Shown: piece after piece, positions 61,352-64,000 of the stretch
Numbering within the stretch: the first letter of the stretch is position 1
Layout of the letters: the number at the start of each line of letters is the position of its first letter
Source: Methanomassiliicoccales archaeon
GTDB taxonomy: Archaea > Thermoplasmatota > Thermoplasmata > Methanomassiliicoccales > JACIVX01
DNA length: 64,000 bases
Direction of reading: 5' to 3'
Assembly (NCBI GenBank): GCA_014361295.1
Contig: JACIVX010000001.1
Coordinates: forward strand, 1,648,359 to 1,712,358
Position numbers and translations under genes: made by a program
The notes under the pieces: generated by a model
The model's input: the letters and a program-made list of their open reading frames with translations, nothing else
Told to the model about the DNA's origin: nothing
The model's database searches: none

Positions 61352-62522
61352 AGGCGCGTGACAAAGGACTTTTTTCTCGGCTACGAACGAAAAAAATGGT
61401 ATCGGGACAAGGAACCATGTTGCGTTTTTGCCTTCCGTCGTCTGCGCGAATGAAGTCGGAAGAGGATATGGAGGAAAGAGTCAAAGGTACTCGCGCATTC
61501 CTGCATCATCAGAGATGCATTCAGATGGGAAAAGATCTTGAGCAAACAACAGGGCACTTCTCGGATTTGGGCTTAATCCGAACTGCCATTCGGTTCTTGT
61601 GGTCAGTCTGGGATGCGAGGTGATCGATGCTCAGAGGTTGGCTGATGAGCTCGCACAAGGGGGAAGACTGTCGAACTTATCAAGATTCAGGAAACAGGCG
61701 GAACTGTCAAAAGCATTGAAAAGGGGTAAGGATTGCGAGGAATATGGTGAAGGATGCATCGGCTGAACACCGTAAAGAATTCTCGGCATCTGAACTCACG
61801 ATCGGGATCAAGTGTGGTGCATCCGATACAACGTCCGGAATCGTATCGAATCCGGCGACTGGTGTTGCTGCAGACAGGATCATCGGGTGTGGTGGACGCG
61901 TTATTTTTGGCGAAACAACAGAGATCATCGGTGCGGAGCACATCCTTGGGAAAAGAGCGGCGAACAAGAAAGTCTCTGACAGTCTCTATGAAATCGTGTC
62001 GAGAATGGAGAAAGAAGGAAACAGAATGAGAGTAAATATCCGCGGGTCTCAACCACGCCTGAAAACATCAGAAGAGGACTTTCGAGCATCGAGGAGAAAT
62101 CGCTTGGTGCATTACATAAGGCAGGCAGTACGTCATTGGTCGACGTGATTGAATACGCCGAGTGACCTAAGAAGAAGGGCTTGATTTCAATGGATTCCCC
62201 AGGACGTGAGATCGAGGTTGTTTCTGGCTTTATGGCAAGGGGGTGCTCAGGTGGTCGTGTTCTCAACGAGTCTCGATGCCCCCCATTCGGTCTTCCCGTT
62301 GAACCGATGACGAAAGTGACAGGCAATCCAAGGACTGCGTCGGAGAGAGAAGACGACATCGATGTTGATGCTTTCGATGTCATCGAAGTCGCTGGGATCA
62401 TAGAGACTGCCGGCAAGAGTATCTACGATGAAATCCTTGCTGCGGTTTCAGGAAAACTCGTTGAGGCGGAGATATTTGGCTACAGCTTTGTCGATATCTG
62501 GAGAATCGGGCTAATACTATGA
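61348..62522 (+). pseudogene. UxaA-type sugar-acid dehydratase large subunit, broken by many frameshifts
   Basis: Family segments appear in the right order but in changing frames: LGYERK, then NGIGTRNHVAFLPSVVCANE, then RCIQMGKDLEQTTGHFSDLG, then LNPNCHSVLVVSLGCEVIDA, then KTVELIKIQETGGTVKSIEK. A long stretch follows (ELTIGIKCGASDTTSGIVSN, FGETTEIIGAEHILGKRAAN). After it come PENIRRGLSSIEEKSLGALH ending in a stop at about 62154, and finally MTKVTGNPRTASEREDDIDV. At least six lesions are needed, including stops. The gene is therefore dead, while the small subunit and the LarA-like gene next to it are intact. Confidence 0.88.
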
Positions 62523-62808
62523 AACTTATTTCTCCCCTGCCTTGATAATTAGTCATGAAACGGAGAACCGATTTTTCGAACTGTCTGGTTAAACAGAAGA
62601 TGTTCCGAAACTCTCTCTTTATCGGAATTTTGATCGTTGATTTGCCGTGCTCCTTTTTGGCATAACACGATAAAACACTCATGAGTGCGTTGTTCCCTTT
62701 CGTTCTTTTCATTAGGCTAGGTCCTAAATTGACTACCTGTGCCCTATCGATCCATTCTATTCTTGTGGAAACACTTATTTCGCCCCACCCCATAACTGTG
62801 CGACAATC
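62523..62808. other. Intergenic region, nothing recognised
   Basis: The stretch holds no convincing gene or RNA. It contains short AT-rich segments but no clear TATA box at the right distance from the permease start at 62809. No repeats or terminators stand out. Confidence 0.4.
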
Positions 62809-64000
62809 ATGGCCAACAAAGAAGGCTCGGGGCCGTCAAGCGTGGAGGTCACATTGCGAAGGGACCTCGGACTCTTGGAAGTTTTAATGATAGGAATCGG
62901 GCCTAATATCGGCTCGACGATTTTCGTTCTTGTTGGCATCGCTATCGGCATCGCGGGCCCTGCAATCCTTCTTGCTCTCGTTCTCAACTTTTTTATTACG
63001 CTTCTCACGGCGATGTCGTATGCCGAACTTTCAAGCGCTTTTCCAGAAACGGGCGGCGGGTACCTGTGGATTAAGGAAGCGCTCTTTCCTCCGATGGGTT
63101 TCCTAGGCGGATGGATGTCGTGGGTTGGTCATTGCATCGCATGCGCTGTTTATGCGTTGGGCTTCGGCCTCGGGGTCAGCGCACTCTTCGCCCAATACGG
63201 CATCTCTTTTTTCGGCATCTCTTCTGAAATGATATCGAAGCTCTTCGCTGTCGGAATCTCGGTCTTCTTCATCTTTCTCAATTACCGCGGTGTGAAGGGC
63301 GCCGGGAGATCTGAGGTCATTATTTCGGTCATGCTCATTGGTATCATTGGGATCTACATGATGTTCTGCATTATCGCATTGTTGAACGGTAATGGAGTAC
63401 AAAACGCGTTTGAGCCTTTCATCCCAATGGGCTACATGAGCATCGCGACCTCAATGGGTTTTACTTTTATGGTTTTCGAAGGATACGAAGTTATTTCGCA
63501 AACAGGTGAAGAAGCGAAGAATCCCGAGAAAACTGTTCCACGCGCAATGTTTCTTTGCATCACGATCAGTGCAATTCTTTTCATCGCGATAACGGCGCTG
63601 ACGATCGCGGTTATGGGCTGGGAATCGATTGCCCAATTGGCCGCCGTTGGAAAAGGGCAAGATGCACTCGTCGTCGCCTCTCAAAAAGTCGTTCCCGTTC
63701 TCGGCGGGGCTCTTATATCAGGAGGTATCATTATCGGTTCGATCGCCGCTGTAAATTCTGTGATTTTTTCATCTTCGCGCGTTTCTTTTGCAATGGGACG
63801 TGACGGCAATCTTCCGACTTTTTTCGGAAGACTTAGCCGCAAGCATCATACGCCCTCTGTTGCCATATTCCTCAGTGGTGCCATTATCATATCTGTTTCA
63901 GCCTTCTTGCCAATCACTCAGGTTGCTGCGGTTGCCGATATACTGATTTTGCTTCTTTTTATCTTTGTTAATATTTCGGCAATTGTATTAAGGTGGAAAA
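62809..64000 (+). CDS. APC-family amino acid permease, truncated by the window edge
   Basis: The frame opens at ATG 62809 and continues past the end of the window; 397 residues are visible. The APC signature is MIGIGPNIGSTIFVLVG, followed by the conserved TAMSYAELSSAFPETGGGYL and, in the middle, FEGYEVISQTGEEAKNPEKT. About ten to eleven membrane spans are visible. These proteins take up amino acids or polyamines with protons; the substrate cannot be told. The start is preceded by no clear ribosome site. It is separate from the UxaA remnant. Confidence 0.92.
   Translation, partial: MANKEGSGPSSVEVTLRRDLGLLEVLMIGIGPNIGSTIFVLVGIAIGIAGPAILLALVLNFFITLLTAMSYAELSSAFPETGGGYLWIKEALFPPMGFLGGWMSWVGHCIACAVYALGFGLGVSALFAQYGISFFGISSEMISKLFAVGISVFFIFLNYRGVKGAGRSEVIISVMLIGIIGIYMMFCIIALLNGNGVQNAFEPFIPMGYMSIATSMGFTFMVFEGYEVISQTGEEAKNPEKTVPRAMFLCITISAILFIAITALTIAVMGWESIAQLAAVGKGQDALVVASQKVVPVLGGALISGGIIIGSIAAVNSVIFSSSRVSFAMGRDGNLPTFFGRLSRKHHTPSVAIFLSGAIIISVSAFLPITQVAAVADILILLLFIFVNISAIVLRWK

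Noticed and set aside
1-64000. CRISPR arrays, insertion sequences, integrases and prophage genes
   Set aside because: No regularly spaced repeats, transposase or integrase motifs, or terminal inverted repeats were noticed on reading the window.

Overview
The window is a stretch of archaeal chromosome, about half G+C, and probably comes from the phylum Thermoplasmatota (Methanomassiliicoccales or a relative). Support for Archaea: RadA and RadB recombinases, a class I CCA-adding enzyme, ribosomal proteins L44e and S27e with aIF2-alpha and Nop10, RNA polymerase subunit L, TruD, ATP-dependent DNA ligase, an archaeosine synthase (ArcS), the isopentenyl phosphate kinase route to isoprenoids, tRNA introns at position 37/38, and TATA-type promoters with many leaderless starts. 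A DUF2099 protein (methanogenesis marker 8 family) hints at a methanogen or a relative of methanogens. The phylum call is inference; no 16S rRNA gene is present.

Layout. 0-4 kb: a truncated THUMP-type tRNA methyltransferase, radA carrying a mini-intein, a membrane protein and cca. 4-7 kb: a putative structured RNA, a metallo-beta-lactamase-fold hydrolase, a deoxyadenosine/SAH-type deaminase and an intron-containing tRNA-Tyr. 7-9.5 kb: the translation operon L44e-S27e-aIF2alpha-Nop10-PAC2. 10-15 kb: rpiA with a creatininase-family protein, a Dph6-like ligase, a methyltransferase, an unusual peroxiredoxin and an FprA flavoprotein. 15-20.7 kb: MscL-like channel, tRNA-Pro, transglutaminase-like lipoprotein, sugar epimerase, XTP pyrophosphatase with Bud32, and a frameshifted acyltransferase pseudogene. 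20.7-29 kb: XPD-like helicase, MFS transporter, radB, the isoprenoid operon (IPK, type 2 IDI, prenyltransferase), a zinc-ribbon membrane protein and a solitary 5S rRNA. 29-40 kb: DUF835 and DUF92 proteins, a 1646-residue FG-GAP/PKD surface protein, a site-2 protease, a UPF0200 kinase and an aldehyde oxidoreductase-like protein with its ferredoxin. 40-47 kb: roadblock protein, pyrBI, a six-gene TusA/DsrE sulfur-relay operon with a divergent cysteine-rich regulator, and arcS. 47-58 kb: intron-containing tRNA-Gly, a 1440-residue TPR protein, truD, rpoL, DNA ligase and a Hef-like helicase ending in a PCNA-binding motif. 58-64 kb: HesB-type protein, acetyltransferase, DUF2099 protein, LarA-like protein, a SAF-domain subunit, a heavily frameshifted UxaA-type dehydratase pseudogene and the start of an APC permease.

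How the genes work together: most of the window is housekeeping, with clear themes in tRNA maturation and modification (CCA, TruD, ArcS, Bud32, TrmG10-like), DNA repair (RadA, RadB, XPD, ligase, Hef) and isoprenoid lipid precursors. The parts most worth a second look are the TusA/DsrE operon with a palindrome between its TATA box and expected start site, the large surface protein whose cytoplasmic end looks like a roadblock domain plus a zinc ribbon, the RNA-like inverted repeat near 4.1 kb, and two genes caught in decay.
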